The notes: generated from the letters alone by a model not told the origin. Shown: positions 1 to 9,083, counted from the first letter of the stretch. The stretch is DNA of 64,000 nt from Desulfobotulus pelophilus (GCF_026155325.1 NZ_JAPFPW010000007.1:62001-126000), one strand, 5' to 3'. Made by a program: numbers and translations.

Positions 1-288
1 CGTACCGATCACAGCGGCTACTTTTCTTGTGGAAAGCCTCTGGGCAGCCAAGGCTGCAGAACGGGGATCGCCTGCATCATCCTCCACCACAATTTCCACC
101 TGTTTGCCCAGCACCCCACCCCTGGCATTCAGCTCTTCGGCCAGCAGGTTCACAATATCCCGCATATCCTGCCCTTCACTGGCCCAGGAGCCTGTCATGG
201 GGGCCATCAGCCCGATACGGATGGTTTTGGCCATGGCCGGAACCGCCAGAAAACACAAAACTCCCACAAGACACAGAACTTTTTTCAT
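1..288 (-). CDS. Branched-chain amino acid ABC transporter substrate-binding protein, N-terminal part
   Basis: Partial gene running off the left edge; the 96 visible codons are the N-terminus. They start with a signal peptide (MKKVLCLVGVLCFLAVPAMA) and continue with IRIGLMAPMTGSWASEGQ and NLLAEELNARGGVLGKQVE, the typical opening of LivJ/LivK-type periplasmic binding proteins (type I periplasmic-binding fold). A GGGAGGAAGG ribosome site lies just before the ATG at 288. Family knowledge says these proteins deliver leucine/isoleucine/valine, or in many anaerobes other amides and aromatic acids, to a LivHMGF permease. The permease genes are not in this window, so the ligand is unknown. Confidence 0.85.
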   Translation of the reverse strand, partial: MKKVLCLVGVLCFLAVPAMAKTIRIGLMAPMTGSWASEGQDMRDIVNLLAEELNARGGVLGKQVEIVVEDDAGDPRSAALAAQRLSTRKVAAVIGT

Positions 289-473
289 GCCTTCCTCCCT
301 CTTCAGTTAAAAATATCCGGGAAAAGAATGGATACGGTGAATTTTTTCAAATAGCAGAGGGCCGCAAGTCCTGTCAATTGCTTTGTCCGCATCACAAACA
401 AGCATCCGCTTGATTTTCATAGGGTTTTTGCTGTGTCGCAGCATGAGCTCCAGGCCCATGCTGCAGGAGGGAA

Positions 474-1898
474 CTAATAGCGGTAGTGGTCCGGCTTAAA
501 AGGTCCTTCAGGAGAAATTCCCAGATAGGAAGCCTGTTCCGGCGTCAGCCTGGTGAGACGCACACCCAGTCGGCCAAGGTGAAGACGGGCTACTTCTTCA
601 TCCAGTGTTTTGGAAAGGGTATACACTTCTTTTTTGTGGGACTTCGTTGCCAGAGCAATCTGGGCAAGGGTCTGATTCGTGAAAGAGTTGCTCATGACAA
701 AGCTGGGATGCCCCGTAGCACAGCCAAGATTGACGAGACGGCCTTCCGCCAGCACGATGATGGAACGGCCGGACTTCAACGTCCATTTATCCACCTGAGG
801 CTTAATGTTCAGACACAGGCACTCTGGGGTCTCTTCCAGGTAAGCCATGTCGATCTCATTGTCAAAGTGACCGATATTACATACAATGGCCTCATTTTTC
901 ATGGATTCCATATGCTGGCCTGTTATAACATGGTAATTTCCCGTGGCCGTGACAAAGATATCTCCCATGGAGGCCGCTTCTTCCATGGTCAGAACCTCAA
1001 AACCTTCCATGGCAGCCTGCAGGGCACAGATGGGATCAATTTCCGTCACAAGGACCCGGGCGCCAAAACCCTTCATGGATCGGGCACAGCCTTTACCCAC
1101 GTCACCATACCCGCAGATCACAACCACCTTGCCGGCAATCATGACGTCCGTTGCCCTTTTGATTCCGTCGGCAAGGGATTCCTGGCAGCCATAGAGGTTA
1201 TCAAATTTACTTTTGGTGACAGAATCGTTCACGTTGATGGCCGGAAAAAGCAGCTCTCCTTTTTTCTGCAGCTGATAAAGCCGCCCTACACCTGTGGTGG
1301 TTTCTTCGGAAACCCCACGGATTTTTTCCGCCATGCGGGTCCATTTGCCGGGATCCGTTCCATAAGCCAGACGAAGGCGGTCCTGCAGGCATTTTTCCTC
1401 CAGAGAACCCGGTTTTTTATCCAGAAGAGACGGGTCCTTTTCCACACGCACCCCTTCATGGACCATCAGAGTGGCATCCCCTCCATCATCCACAATGAGA
1501 TCCGGGCCGGAACCGTCGGGCCAGGTCAGGGCCATTTCCGTGCACCACCAGTACTCCTCCAGCGTTTCCCCTTTCCAGGCAAAAACCGCAGAGGAACCAT
1601 TGGCTGCAATGGCAGCAGCCGCATGATCCTGAGTGGAAAAAATATTGCAGGAAGCCCAGCGGATATCCGCTCCCAGCTCTTTTAACGTTTCAATGAGCAT
1701 GGCCGTCTGTATGGTCATGTGCAGGGATCCCGTTACCTTGAGACCTGCAAGGGGCTTTTCCTTTCCATATTTTTCCCTTGCCGCCATAAGACCGGGCATT
1801 TCGTTTTCCGCAAGCTGCATTTCCTTACGGCCGAAATCGGCTCCTGCCATATCCGCAACCTTGTGACCAAGGCTCAATTCCAGTGGCTGAACTGACAT
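474..1898 (-). CDS. ahcY: Adenosylhomocysteinase (S-adenosyl-L-homocysteine hydrolase)
   Basis: Cytoplasmic NAD-dependent enzyme that splits S-adenosylhomocysteine into adenosine and homocysteine, relieving product inhibition of methyltransferases. The 474-residue product has full family length. It shows the N-terminal substrate region ([18 protein letters not shown]), the NAD-binding stretch [19 protein letters not shown] and the conserved C-terminal end PDHYRY. An AAGGAG site precedes the ATG. The gene lies 105 bp downstream of an ArsR-methyltransferase fusion gene on the same strand, so the two are probably co-transcribed; SahR regulators are known to control ahcY in relatives. Confidence 0.97.
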   Translation of the reverse strand: MSVQPLELSLGHKVADMAGADFGRKEMQLAENEMPGLMAAREKYGKEKPLAGLKVTGSLHMTIQTAMLIETLKELGADIRWASCNIFSTQDHAAAAIAANGSSAVFAWKGETLEEYWWCTEMALTWPDGSGPDLIVDDGGDATLMVHEGVRVEKDPSLLDKKPGSLEEKCLQDRLRLAYGTDPGKWTRMAEKIRGVSEETTTGVGRLYQLQKKGELLFPAINVNDSVTKSKFDNLYGCQESLADGIKRATDVMIAGKVVVICGYGDVGKGCARSMKGFGARVLVTEIDPICALQAAMEGFEVLTMEEAASMGDIFVTATGNYHVITGQHMESMKNEAIVCNIGHFDNEIDMAYLEETPECLCLNIKPQVDKWTLKSGRSIIVLAEGRLVNLGCATGHPSFVMSNSFTNQTLAQIALATKSHKKEVYTLSKTLDEEVARLHLGRLGVRLTRLTPEQASYLGISPEGPFKPDHYRY

Positions 1899-2003
1899 AA
1901 ATTCACTCTCCTTTTAAGTTGTTATGATACATCTTTAAGAGATCTGGCCATCCATGCTGACCGACAACCGGAGCCCCCTTTTTGCCTTCCCCTTGTCCGC
2001 AAT

Positions 2004-2921
2004 TCAGGCTCGGCGAACGGCATGATACAAACTGAGAGAAAGGGAGGACGGCAGGGAAAAGCTATCCAGCTTTGTCAGATCAAAGCCAGCACCCTCAAGA
2101 AAACGGGCTATGGTTTCCTGCTGGAACCCCAGCCAGCGGTCACCGAAGCGTTCCCTCAGAAACTCCTTGTCATGTTTATCAAAATCTGCCAGCAGCAGAA
2201 CACCGCCGGGAACTAAAATACGGGCCGCATCCCGGATGCCCCCTTCGGGATCGGGCAGATGATGCAGGGCCAGAGAAATAATGGCAAGGTCCGCCACACC
2301 ATCGGCTACGGGAAGATGCTCAATGGCACCCAGCCTCAGATCGGCATGGAGACCCGCTGCCCGGAAACGCCGTTCTGCTTCCGCCAGCATCTCCATGGAA
2401 TAATCCACACCAATCACACTCCCCGCCTGACGGGCCAACCCCTGCAAAAGCTCTCCCGTTCCACAGCCCAGATCTACGGCAAGACGGGGACGTCCCGCAG
2501 CAGACAACAGGCAGGCATTGAGATCAAAGTCTCCCAGGATTTCCCGTCGCAGGGCATCCCAGTCCGTAGCAATGGTATCAAAAAAGCGGGATGTACTTCT
2601 GCGCCTGGCCTCCAGAACTTCCGCCGCGCGGACCCTGTCTGCCGCTAGCTCAGGCTCCTTCCGCATCCATTCCCGTACGGAAACCACAAAATCCCTTCCA
2701 CTTCCCTCCGCAGGCACGCCGTAAAAAGCCCAGACCCCATCCCTGCGACAGGAAAGCAGCCCTGCATCCGTCAGTATTTTCAGATGTCTGGAAATACGGG
2801 ACTGCCCCATACCCATAACCGCTACAATCTCATTGACACTGAGTTCATGGTGGTCCAGTATGTGGATCAATCGGATTCGTGTGGGGTCGGACAGAGCCTT
2901 GCTAAATATTAAAATATCCAT
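2004..2921 (-). CDS. sahR: SahR-like ArsR-family regulator fused to a SAM-methyltransferase-like domain
   Basis: Residues about 1-85 form an ArsR winged helix (FSKALSDPTRIRLIHILDHH, then GMGQSRISRHLKILTDAGLL). The C-terminal half is a class I methyltransferase fold (VDLGCGTGELLQGLARQAG). This fusion next to ahcY matches SahR, the S-adenosylhomocysteine-responsive repressor of methionine-cycle genes known in Desulfovibrio and related bacteria. The C-terminal domain is then the likely effector pocket rather than an enzyme; that last point is inference. The ATG at 2921 is preferred because homologous sequence begins there. A TTG at 2942 would add seven residues. Confidence 0.8.
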   Translation of the reverse strand: MDILIFSKALSDPTRIRLIHILDHHELSVNEIVAVMGMGQSRISRHLKILTDAGLLSCRRDGVWAFYGVPAEGSGRDFVVSVREWMRKEPELAADRVRAAEVLEARRRSTSRFFDTIATDWDALRREILGDFDLNACLLSAAGRPRLAVDLGCGTGELLQGLARQAGSVIGVDYSMEMLAEAERRFRAAGLHADLRLGAIEHLPVADGVADLAIISLALHHLPDPEGGIRDAARILVPGGVLLLADFDKHDKEFLRERFGDRWLGFQQETIARFLEGAGFDLTKLDSFSLPSSLSLSLYHAVRRA

Positions 2922-2933
2922 ATTCCTTGATAT
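2914..2933 (-). promoter_or_regulatory. Candidate SahR operator overlapping the sahR start
   Basis: An interrupted palindrome, ATATC-N10-GATAT, overlaps the start codon of the regulator gene and carries TATCAAG on the coding strand. Its position fits autorepression of the sahR-ahcY operon. The assignment rests on symmetry and context only. Confidence 0.45.
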
Positions 2934-3135
2934 ATCCCCCAATCAAGCCTCAAGGTCAAGCTTTTTATCCGAGCCTGAGGACCCTCTTTCCTCATTCCCT
3001 GAAAAAAGCAAGAGACGGTACAATTCCAGAAAAATTCTTACCCCTTCTTTCTGCTTTGGGCTTGCCCTGAAGCAACCGGAAAGGTACATTGGTTACCAAC
3101 CATCCTGTCTATGATTCCTAAAAGGAGAATCCACC

Positions 3136-3450
3136 ATGCCGGATTTTGAGTACCTTGCGGAACAGCTGGGGCTGGACACAGAAGACTTCCTTGAACTGAC
3201 CAACCTTTTCATTTCCACCCTGCGGGATGACATCACCCGGCTTGAAAAGGCCCTTCAGGCACAGGATGCCTCCGCAGCCCGTGATGTCATCCACGCCATC
3301 AGAGGCTCTGCTGGAAATCTTGGATTTACAGCCATTTACCTTCTGGCTTCCGATGGTGAAAACCACGCCATGGAAGGAAGACTGGAGCTCCTTACTTCCC
3401 TGCCCCAGTCCTTTGCCACAGAAGTGGCCCTCATTGCTGAGGCCCTCTGA
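3136..3450 (+). CDS. Hpt (histidine phosphotransfer) domain protein
   Basis: A 104-residue, single-domain, mostly helical protein. The phosphotransfer histidine is at about residue 53 in VIHAIRGSAGNLG, matching the Hpt consensus (His, then K/R-G-x-A, then N-x-G). A good AAAGGAG site precedes the ATG. It is the first gene of a three-gene operon with a receiver-PP2C phosphatase and a HATPase, so it probably passes a phosphoryl group to or from the receiver domain encoded 12 bp downstream. The donor kinase is not adjacent; the hybrid kinase at 15.8 kb is one possible partner, but nothing in the sequence shows this. Confidence 0.85.
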   Translation: MPDFEYLAEQLGLDTEDFLELTNLFISTLRDDITRLEKALQAQDASAARDVIHAIRGSAGNLGFTAIYLLASDGENHAMEGRLELLTSLPQSFATEVALIAEAL

Positions 3451-3464
3451 CCATGGAGGCCACC

Positions 3465-4610
3465 ATGCATGATCTCCATGAAACAGCTGCCCAACCCTCC
3501 CGGGAACTGACCCTTCTGGTAGTGGATGACAGTATCATCAATATACGGCTGCTGGAAACGGCCCTTTCCAAGGAAGGGTACCGCATCCTGACGGCAGACA
3601 ACGGACCGCAGGCGAGAAAGCTGGCAGTGGAGCATCGGCCGGACCTCATCCTTCTCGACATCATGATGCCGGGAGAAGACGGATTCAGCGTCATCCGGTT
3701 CCTGAAGAACCATAGTGCAACAGCAGCCATTCCTGTCATATTTCTGACCGGTGTCAGCGAAATTGAATCCAAAATTGAAGGCTTTGACCTCGGAGCTGTG
3801 GACTACATTATCAAGCCCTTCCACCCCATGGAAGTTCTTGCAAGGGTGCGGCTCCATCTGAAACTTTCCATAGCCACCAACTCTCTTATTGCCAGTCAGG
3901 CGCAGAAACTTCGCCAGATACACAAGGCGCAGACCTCCCTTCTCGTAGCACCGGAAAGTCTTCCGGAAGCCCGCTTTGGCGTACATTATGAATCCCTGCA
4001 GGAAGCGGGCGGAGATTTTTATGATGTCATCGCCATCAGCAAAGATATCCACGGCTATTTTGTGGCAGATTTTTCCGGCCACGACATCAGTATATCCTAC
4101 CTCACGGCCTCCATAAAGGCCCTGATGAAACAGAACTGCACCCCCATCTACCAGCCTTCGGAAAGCATCAAGCTGATCAATGATGTTCTTGTGGAGATTC
4201 TACCGGAAGACAAGTACCTGACGGCTTCCTATGCTCATCTGAACCGCAAAACCATGAAGCTGACCCTGGTCAACGCAGGGCATCCTCCTGCCATATATGT
4301 CCCCAAAAACGGCCTGGCGCAAAGCATCTCCATGGACGGGGATATACTGGGTATCTTCCGGAATGTCATTTTCGGTACCCGCACCCTTTCCGTACAACCC
4401 GGAGACCGTTTTTATCTGTACTCCGACGGGCTGGTCGAAAATACCCGGACACGCACCACATGGCCGGAAGCGTCCAGGCGCATGCTGAAAGTCTGTGAGG
4501 AAGTCCGGCACCTGTCCGTTGCAGAAGCAGTCCGTTCCATACGGGAAAATCTCATTGCCAAAGGAATTCCCATTGAAGATGACATTGTTGTCATGTCCGT
4601 GGAAATCTGA
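3465..4610 (+). CDS. Response regulator with PP2C/SpoIIE-type Ser/Thr phosphatase output
   Basis: Residues about 15-130 are a receiver domain (acidic pair VVDDS, phosphoacceptor Asp65 in LILLDIMMPG, conserved Lys in YIIKPF). Residues about 160-380 are an RsbU/SpoIIE PP2C domain (GGDFYDVIAI, VADFSGHDISISYLTASIK, YLYSDGLVENT, EDDIVVMSVE). Such proteins dephosphorylate an anti-sigma-factor antagonist when the receiver is phosphorylated. The ATG at 3465 is chosen over the in-frame ATG at 3453 because GGAGG sits between them at proper spacing. The downstream HATPase gene probably encodes the opposing kinase; no STAS antagonist gene is seen in the window. Confidence 0.9.
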   Translation: MHDLHETAAQPSRELTLLVVDDSIINIRLLETALSKEGYRILTADNGPQARKLAVEHRPDLILLDIMMPGEDGFSVIRFLKNHSATAAIPVIFLTGVSEIESKIEGFDLGAVDYIIKPFHPMEVLARVRLHLKLSIATNSLIASQAQKLRQIHKAQTSLLVAPESLPEARFGVHYESLQEAGGDFYDVIAISKDIHGYFVADFSGHDISISYLTASIKALMKQNCTPIYQPSESIKLINDVLVEILPEDKYLTASYAHLNRKTMKLTLVNAGHPPAIYVPKNGLAQSISMDGDILGIFRNVIFGTRTLSVQPGDRFYLYSDGLVENTRTRTTWPEASRRMLKVCEEVRHLSVAEAVRSIRENLIAKGIPIEDDIVVMSVEI

Positions 4611-4666
4611 ACTCCCGAACGCCGCCTGAGCCCCAATGGATCTTTCTTCACCATGCGGAGCAGACC

Positions 4667-5116
4667 ATGAATGATATGCTTTTCATAGCAGAAAGTAATG
4701 AAACCCAAACGCAACTCAGCATTCGCATGTCCGCCAATATGGACAACATTGAGCGCGCCAACAAAGAAACCATGATGTTTCTGCGTGTCAACCAGCTCAA
4801 TTCCATCAACTTTGCCATCTGTCTGGGCATGCGCGAAGCCCTTACCAATGCGGTCCGCCATGGCAACAGGACCAATCCATCCGGCATCATCACCTACCGT
4901 ATCCACCTGACAAACCAGAGAATCATTCTTGAAATCATTGATGAAGGCCCGGGCTTCGACTGGAAGGAACCCCTCATTGTCGCTCCTGATGCAGAAAACG
5001 GACGGGGCATCCAGATCATGAGAAACTACTTTCAGTCCATACGCTATAATGAAAAAGGGAATCACCTGATTCTTGAAAAAGACCTGCCACACGGATCAGG
5101 TCCTCGCTGCCCTTAG
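4667..5116 (+). CDS. RsbW-like serine kinase / anti-sigma regulatory factor (HATPase_c)
   Basis: A 149-residue protein made almost entirely of a GHKL ATPase domain. The N-box is MREALTNAVRHGNR (E and N that bind Mg-ATP), followed by LEIIDEGPGFDW (G1 box) and NGRGIQIMRNY (G2 box). This is the RsbW/SpoIIAB architecture, a kinase that phosphorylates an anti-sigma antagonist or binds a sigma factor. It follows the PP2C gene by 56 bp, so Hpt, phosphatase and kinase form one partner-switching operon. The target sigma factor or antagonist must be encoded elsewhere. Confidence 0.85.
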   Translation: MNDMLFIAESNETQTQLSIRMSANMDNIERANKETMMFLRVNQLNSINFAICLGMREALTNAVRHGNRTNPSGIITYRIHLTNQRIILEIIDEGPGFDWKEPLIVAPDAENGRGIQIMRNYFQSIRYNEKGNHLILEKDLPHGSGPRCP

Positions 5117-5344
5117 GGTCTTTTGGTAAACAAACGCCCAGCACCCTTCAAAACAAAGGCAGGCCTGCCTGCAGGGAGTCAGCCATCGCAAAATAATAAC
5201 CGCCTAAACCCTCCGTCTTCGAACCGGGAACAACGTCCCTTCCTCCCCAATACCCTCTATCCGGATACGCCCTGTTCCAGCCTGCGCTTTCTCCATTTTT
5301 TATTTTGCTTGCATACCGGACCTGAATTGCCTAAAAATCTTTTC

Positions 5345-6133
5345 ATGGGACATGTTTTTGATGAAAAAAATAGCCTGGCTTACCGGGAATGGCGCATGAG
5401 TGAAAAGGGTATCCTTTACACACAGCAGGAGGCCCGCCTTTTTTTCGATCTTTTGCGCCCTTCTCCGGGAGACTCCATTCTGGACATCGGATGCGGCTGC
5501 GGAGATATTCTTGAAAGCTGCATTCATAAAGGGCTGGACAGTACAGGCCTTGAACCCTCTCCCGTCATGCTGGACATGGCTTTCGAGCGCCTGAGTCATA
5601 GGGCAAACCTTTTCCGGGGCTACGCCGAAGACCTCCCCTTTGACGACAACTCCTTTAATCATGCCAGTCTCTTCACCACCCTGGAATTTGTTTCCGACCC
5701 CAGAAAAGCCATCGAAGAATCCTTCCGCGTGGCCAAGGACCGTGTTTTTATTGGTGTACTCAACCGCTATGCCATCAAAGGGCTGCAACGACGGATTCAG
5801 GGCTTTTTCGGCCGTGGCATTTATGCCAAAGCCCGCTTTTTCACCCTCTGGGAACTAAAAACCATGGTTCGGGAACTGGCGGGTGATGTACCTGTCACCT
5901 GGCGTTCCATCTGTCTTTTTCCCGAACCCGGCAAACCCGTCAGCTGCTCTCCGGACACCTGGCCTCTGGCCCAGCGTATGCCCTTTGGCACCTTTGTGGG
6001 CATGGTGGTCACCCTGAAACCCCGCTTCCGCCTCCGTCCCCTGGCCCTTCCCTATCCTTCCGAATCCCGTTATAAGGAAAGCCTTACGGGTTTTGCCGCC
6101 GAGACCCAAAAAAAATACCGCAAAGATACCTGA
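5345..6133 (+). CDS. Class I SAM-dependent methyltransferase (UbiE/MenG-like fold)
   Basis: The open frame extends further upstream, but recognisable protein begins at the ATG at 5345, giving about 262 residues. Motif I is SILDIGCGCGDILESC, followed by TGLEPSPVMLDMA, DLPFDDNSFNHA and a post-II region FVSDPRKAIEES, as in methyltransferase family 11. No convincing ribosome site is seen at this ATG. It lies 9 bp upstream of a prenyltransferase gene and then ubiX, so a quinone methylation role (menaquinone C-methylation) is plausible. The sequence alone does not fix the substrate. Confidence 0.75.
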   Translation: MGHVFDEKNSLAYREWRMSEKGILYTQQEARLFFDLLRPSPGDSILDIGCGCGDILESCIHKGLDSTGLEPSPVMLDMAFERLSHRANLFRGYAEDLPFDDNSFNHASLFTTLEFVSDPRKAIEESFRVAKDRVFIGVLNRYAIKGLQRRIQGFFGRGIYAKARFFTLWELKTMVRELAGDVPVTWRSICLFPEPGKPVSCSPDTWPLAQRMPFGTFVGMVVTLKPRFRLRPLALPYPSESRYKESLTGFAAETQKKYRKDT

Positions 6134-6142
6134 AAGAAAGCC

Positions 6143-7027
6143 ATGGTTCCTCTGCAGAAAATCTTCCTGACCACCCTGACCTACGGACGCATGATCAAGT
6201 TCTCCCATTCCGTTTTTGCTTTGCCCTTTGTACTGTCAGCCGTAGTACTGGCGTCCATGGAGACGAGGCTTACGGCCAGCGTCCTTGCCCTCATAGTCGC
6301 GGCTGTGGTCGCCGCACGAACCGCGGCCATGGGATTCAACCGCATTGTGGATGCCCGCATGGATGCGGGCAATCCCCGAACTGCCTGCAGGGAAATACCG
6401 TCTGGACATATTTCCATCCGGTCCGCATCTCTGCTGGTTTTTCTGTCAGGTATCCTTTTCATTCTGAGTGCGGCCATGCTGGGTCCCCTGTGCCTTTCCC
6501 TTTCCATACCCGTTCTTATTTTCCTTCTGGGATACTCCTTCACGAAACGCTTTACCCTTTTATGCCATTATTATCTCGGTGCTGCCATTGCCCTGGCTCC
6601 TGCTGCAGCCTGGGTGGCACTTACCGGCACCCTGACTCCGAAAATCCTTCTGCTTTCCGCCGTTCTCTTTACCCATATAGCCGGTTTTGACATATTGTAC
6701 GCCTGTCAGGATACGGATTTCGACCGTAAGGAAGGACTCCATTCCATTCCAGCCCGTCTTGGCATCCGTAACGCCCTTCGTCTTGCCAGGCTCACCCATC
6801 TTTTCTGTGCTTGTTTTATTTTCTCCCTTTCCCCGGCTTTCGGTCTGGGTACAGTCTATATGGGCTTTGCTCTTCTTATATGCGGGCTTCTCATCCTTGA
6901 ACACCGGATGGTCAGAGAAAATGACCTTTCTGCCATTCCCATGGCCTTTTTCCATGTCAACAGCATCATCAGTCTTCTGCTTTTCTGCGGTATTTTTTTG
7001 GATATATGGACAGGAAGGGGTTTCTGA
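6143..7027 (+). CDS. mqnP: UbiA-family prenyltransferase (MqnP-like, menaquinone synthesis)
   Basis: A polytopic membrane protein of 294 residues. The first aspartate-rich motif is NRIVDARMDAGNPRT and the second is YACQDTDFDRKEG, the two Mg/prenyl-diphosphate sites of UbiA enzymes. Several hydrophobic helices surround them. Length and motif spacing fit the 4-hydroxybenzoate-type prenyltransferases used in the futalosine menaquinone route (MqnP), and the stop codon touches the start of a ubiX homologue. The futalosine assignment is inferred from this pairing and the organism type; mqnABCD and the UbiD-like decarboxylase are not in the window. Confidence 0.85.
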   Translation: MVPLQKIFLTTLTYGRMIKFSHSVFALPFVLSAVVLASMETRLTASVLALIVAAVVAARTAAMGFNRIVDARMDAGNPRTACREIPSGHISIRSASLLVFLSGILFILSAAMLGPLCLSLSIPVLIFLLGYSFTKRFTLLCHYYLGAAIALAPAAAWVALTGTLTPKILLLSAVLFTHIAGFDILYACQDTDFDRKEGLHSIPARLGIRNALRLARLTHLFCACFIFSLSPAFGLGTVYMGFALLICGLLILEHRMVRENDLSAIPMAFFHVNSIISLLLFCGIFLDIWTGRGF

Positions 7028-7612
7028 ATGCGTTTTGTACTCGCCATTACCGGAGCATCGGGCGTGATCTATGGTATCCGAACCCTGGAAAACCTCCTGC
7101 TCAGCGGAGCTGAGGTGCATCTGGTCATCTCCGATGCCGGCCATTCCGTTCTGGCCCATGAAATGGGATCCGCTGATCCCTGCGCCATCCTGACAAAACG
7201 AAACCGCACTTCAGAAAAACAGAATCTGCACCTTCATGACTCCCACAACTTTTTCACTCCTCCGGCCTCAGGCTCCTTCTCCCATGACGGAATGGCCATC
7301 GTTCCCTGCGCCATGCGCAGCATCGGTAATCTTGCCGCCGGAATCGGCGACAATCTCATCCACCGAGCCGCCGATGTGAGCCTCAAAGAAAAAAGGCCCC
7401 TCATTCTGGTTCCCAGAGAAGCGCCTTTCCATGCCATCCATCTCAACAATCTTCTTACACTGCAAAGGGCCGGTGCCACCATTATTCCAGCCAGCCCTGC
7501 TTTTTATCATTTTCCCAAAGACATCGAAACTCTGGTGGATTCCGTAGTTGCCCGTGTTCTGGATCACCTGGGATGCCCCCACAGCCTGATGCCTCCCTGG
7601 CAGGGGGCATAG
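7028..7612 (+). CDS. ubiX: UbiX-family flavin prenyltransferase
   Basis: Makes prenylated FMN, the cofactor of UbiD-type decarboxylases. The N-terminal FMN motif is VLAITGASGVIYGIRTL. The later signature is VPCAMRSIGNLAAGIGDNL, then RAADVSLKEKRPLILVPRE and NLLTLQRAGATIIPASPAFYH. The 194-residue length is normal. It starts immediately after the prenyltransferase stop, showing tight co-expression, and is probably the partner (MqnM-type) of a decarboxylase in menaquinone synthesis. Confidence 0.93.
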   Translation: MRFVLAITGASGVIYGIRTLENLLLSGAEVHLVISDAGHSVLAHEMGSADPCAILTKRNRTSEKQNLHLHDSHNFFTPPASGSFSHDGMAIVPCAMRSIGNLAAGIGDNLIHRAADVSLKEKRPLILVPREAPFHAIHLNNLLTLQRAGATIIPASPAFYHFPKDIETLVDSVVARVLDHLGCPHSLMPPWQGA

Positions 7613-7630
7613 GCTTCAAAGGAGCTTTGT

Positions 7631-8419
7631 CTACAGGCGCTCTACCATTTCTCCACGGATCTGGAAAATCCGCCCCTCTCCCCTTTCTTCCGCAACCAGA
7701 TTCATCTCTCCCAAGGCCTCACTGAGACCATAGCCTTCCTGCAGACAATAGACCTCTGCCATATCCACGGAAAGGGGGGCTTCTTTTTCCAAAAGTTCCC
7801 GTATACGCAGCAGGGAGGAATCATGAAGATCCGGGACAACCGCACCGGTAGATAATTCTTCACGGCTTTCACAAAGAAATGAGGAACTCTCTTCGCCCAC
7901 CGCACCCAAGGCCTGCCAGGCCCCATCCGCGCAGAAGCCATCTGCCACACCGAGCGGGCGCTCTTTTTCTGTCAACCCGGTTGCCGGAACAACCGTATCC
8001 AGAGAATCCATCTTCTTCAGCCAGTCTCCCGGATCAATCGCTGCTTCCTTTTTTTCTATCCTCTGGTTTCCGGAGTCCTCTACGGCAAAGGAAGGAGAGG
8101 AAACTGCCGGATCCTCTGTCCTTTTCTGCCCCCCCGTTTCTTCCTTTCTTCTCAGGATACCGGCCCTTTCTTCCCCGGAAAGGCCCTCCTCCTGCATTCT
8201 GGAAAAAGCCATTCTCGACCGTGTTCTTTGTTCCCTGTAACGGGACTGGGCATAGGGCAGGCCCAGCAGCAACCACAGGGCGGCAGCAAAAAGAAAGAAG
8301 AGCTGAAATCCCATAAATACAGGATGGCCGGAAAACCATATGTTCAGAACCAGTGCACAGGCCAGAACAATGACTGCCGCAGGATAGGAAAAATACCAGG
8401 GGAAAAAACCCTTATGCAT
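7631..8419 (-). CDS. Membrane-anchored protein of unknown function
   Basis: 262 residues, not recognised as a known family. Two hydrophobic helices occupy the N-terminus (about residues 8-28 and 36-54), followed by a basic stretch (YAQSRYREQRTRSRMAF). A long acidic, low-complexity hydrophilic tail ends in a compact segment (residues about 205-262: LRIRELLEKEAPLSVDMAEV, later GEGRIFQIRGEMVERL). GGAGG precedes the ATG well. It lies 79 bp downstream of a MarR gene on the same strand and may be the last gene of the MarR-MATE-MarR group. No function can be assigned. Confidence 0.65.
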   Translation of the reverse strand: MHKGFFPWYFSYPAAVIVLACALVLNIWFSGHPVFMGFQLFFLFAAALWLLLGLPYAQSRYREQRTRSRMAFSRMQEEGLSGEERAGILRRKEETGGQKRTEDPAVSSPSFAVEDSGNQRIEKKEAAIDPGDWLKKMDSLDTVVPATGLTEKERPLGVADGFCADGAWQALGAVGEESSSFLCESREELSTGAVVPDLHDSSLLRIRELLEKEAPLSVDMAEVYCLQEGYGLSEALGEMNLVAEERGEGRIFQIRGEMVERL

Positions 8420-8498
8420 ATTCTACAACCTCCCAAACCAGAACCTGCCTGACCCACTGGAAGCAGGCTTCCATGCAGCTCTCTGTCCATTACCATTT

Positions 8499-8969
8499 TC
8501 AGAAACGGTCGCTTTTCCCCATCCGTTCCGCAATTCTGCCCATGAATTCCACGTAGTGGGATCTCTCCTCCCCATTCAGCACCTCCAGAATATCCCGACA
8601 GTGCTGCTGGCGGATGGTCCGGTAATGGTCACAAAGAGATTGCCCTTTATCCGTAAGGTTTACTCTGACAATGCGCCTGTCTTCCTGCGACCGGGTCCGT
8701 ATGACCAGATCCCTTGCCGCAAGTCTGTCCACAAGGGCCGTAATCGTACTGCTTCCCACAAAAAGATGCCCGGCAATCTCTCCCATGGGGACCGGCCCCT
8801 TTCTGCCCAGAAAAACCATTGCCTGAAGCTCCTGCAGGGTAATGCCCGCATCCCCGTAAGAGTTCAGGGCGTCCTGATCCAGAACCCGGATGCGGCACAC
8901 CAGATCCTCCATGAAATCTGCAAGACAGGCTGCCTGTTCTTCCATCCGTGCTGTTTCATGGCTAATCAT
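8499..8969 (-). CDS. MarR-family transcriptional regulator
   Basis: 156 residues with the MarR winged helix: ITLQELQAMVFLGRKGPVPM, then GHLFVGSSTITALVDRLAAR (recognition helix) and the wing TRSQEDRRIVRVNLTDKG. The start has AAGGG upstream. It lies 114 bp beyond the end of a MATE efflux gene and is one of two MarR genes flanking that pump. It may control the pump or the small membrane-protein gene downstream; the ligand is unknown. Confidence 0.9.
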   Translation of the reverse strand: MISHETARMEEQAACLADFMEDLVCRIRVLDQDALNSYGDAGITLQELQAMVFLGRKGPVPMGEIAGHLFVGSSTITALVDRLAARDLVIRTRSQEDRRIVRVNLTDKGQSLCDHYRTIRQQHCRDILEVLNGEERSHYVEFMGRIAERMGKSDRF

Positions 8970-9083
8970 TATGCACCCTTACAATTTCGTTTTTGAAACT
9001 TTTCTTACAATCCGGCTTCCCTTCTGTCAATGAACAAGAAAACAAAAAGCCCGTTACCCATCCGAAAAGCACCGGATTCAGAT

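Noticed and set aside
486-1685. Long open frame antisense to ahcY (399 codons)
   Set aside because: It is fully antisense to a clearly identified enzyme and shows no family features; GC-rich codon use makes such shadow frames common here.
1899-2003. SAH riboswitch before ahcY
   Set aside because: The gap lacks a convincing match to the conserved riboswitch core; SahR control is the better explanation.
5117-5344. N-terminal extension of the methyltransferase, or a tRNA, in this gap
   Set aside because: The upstream in-frame residues are proline-rich and not methyltransferase-like, and no cloverleaf can be drawn around TTCGAACC.
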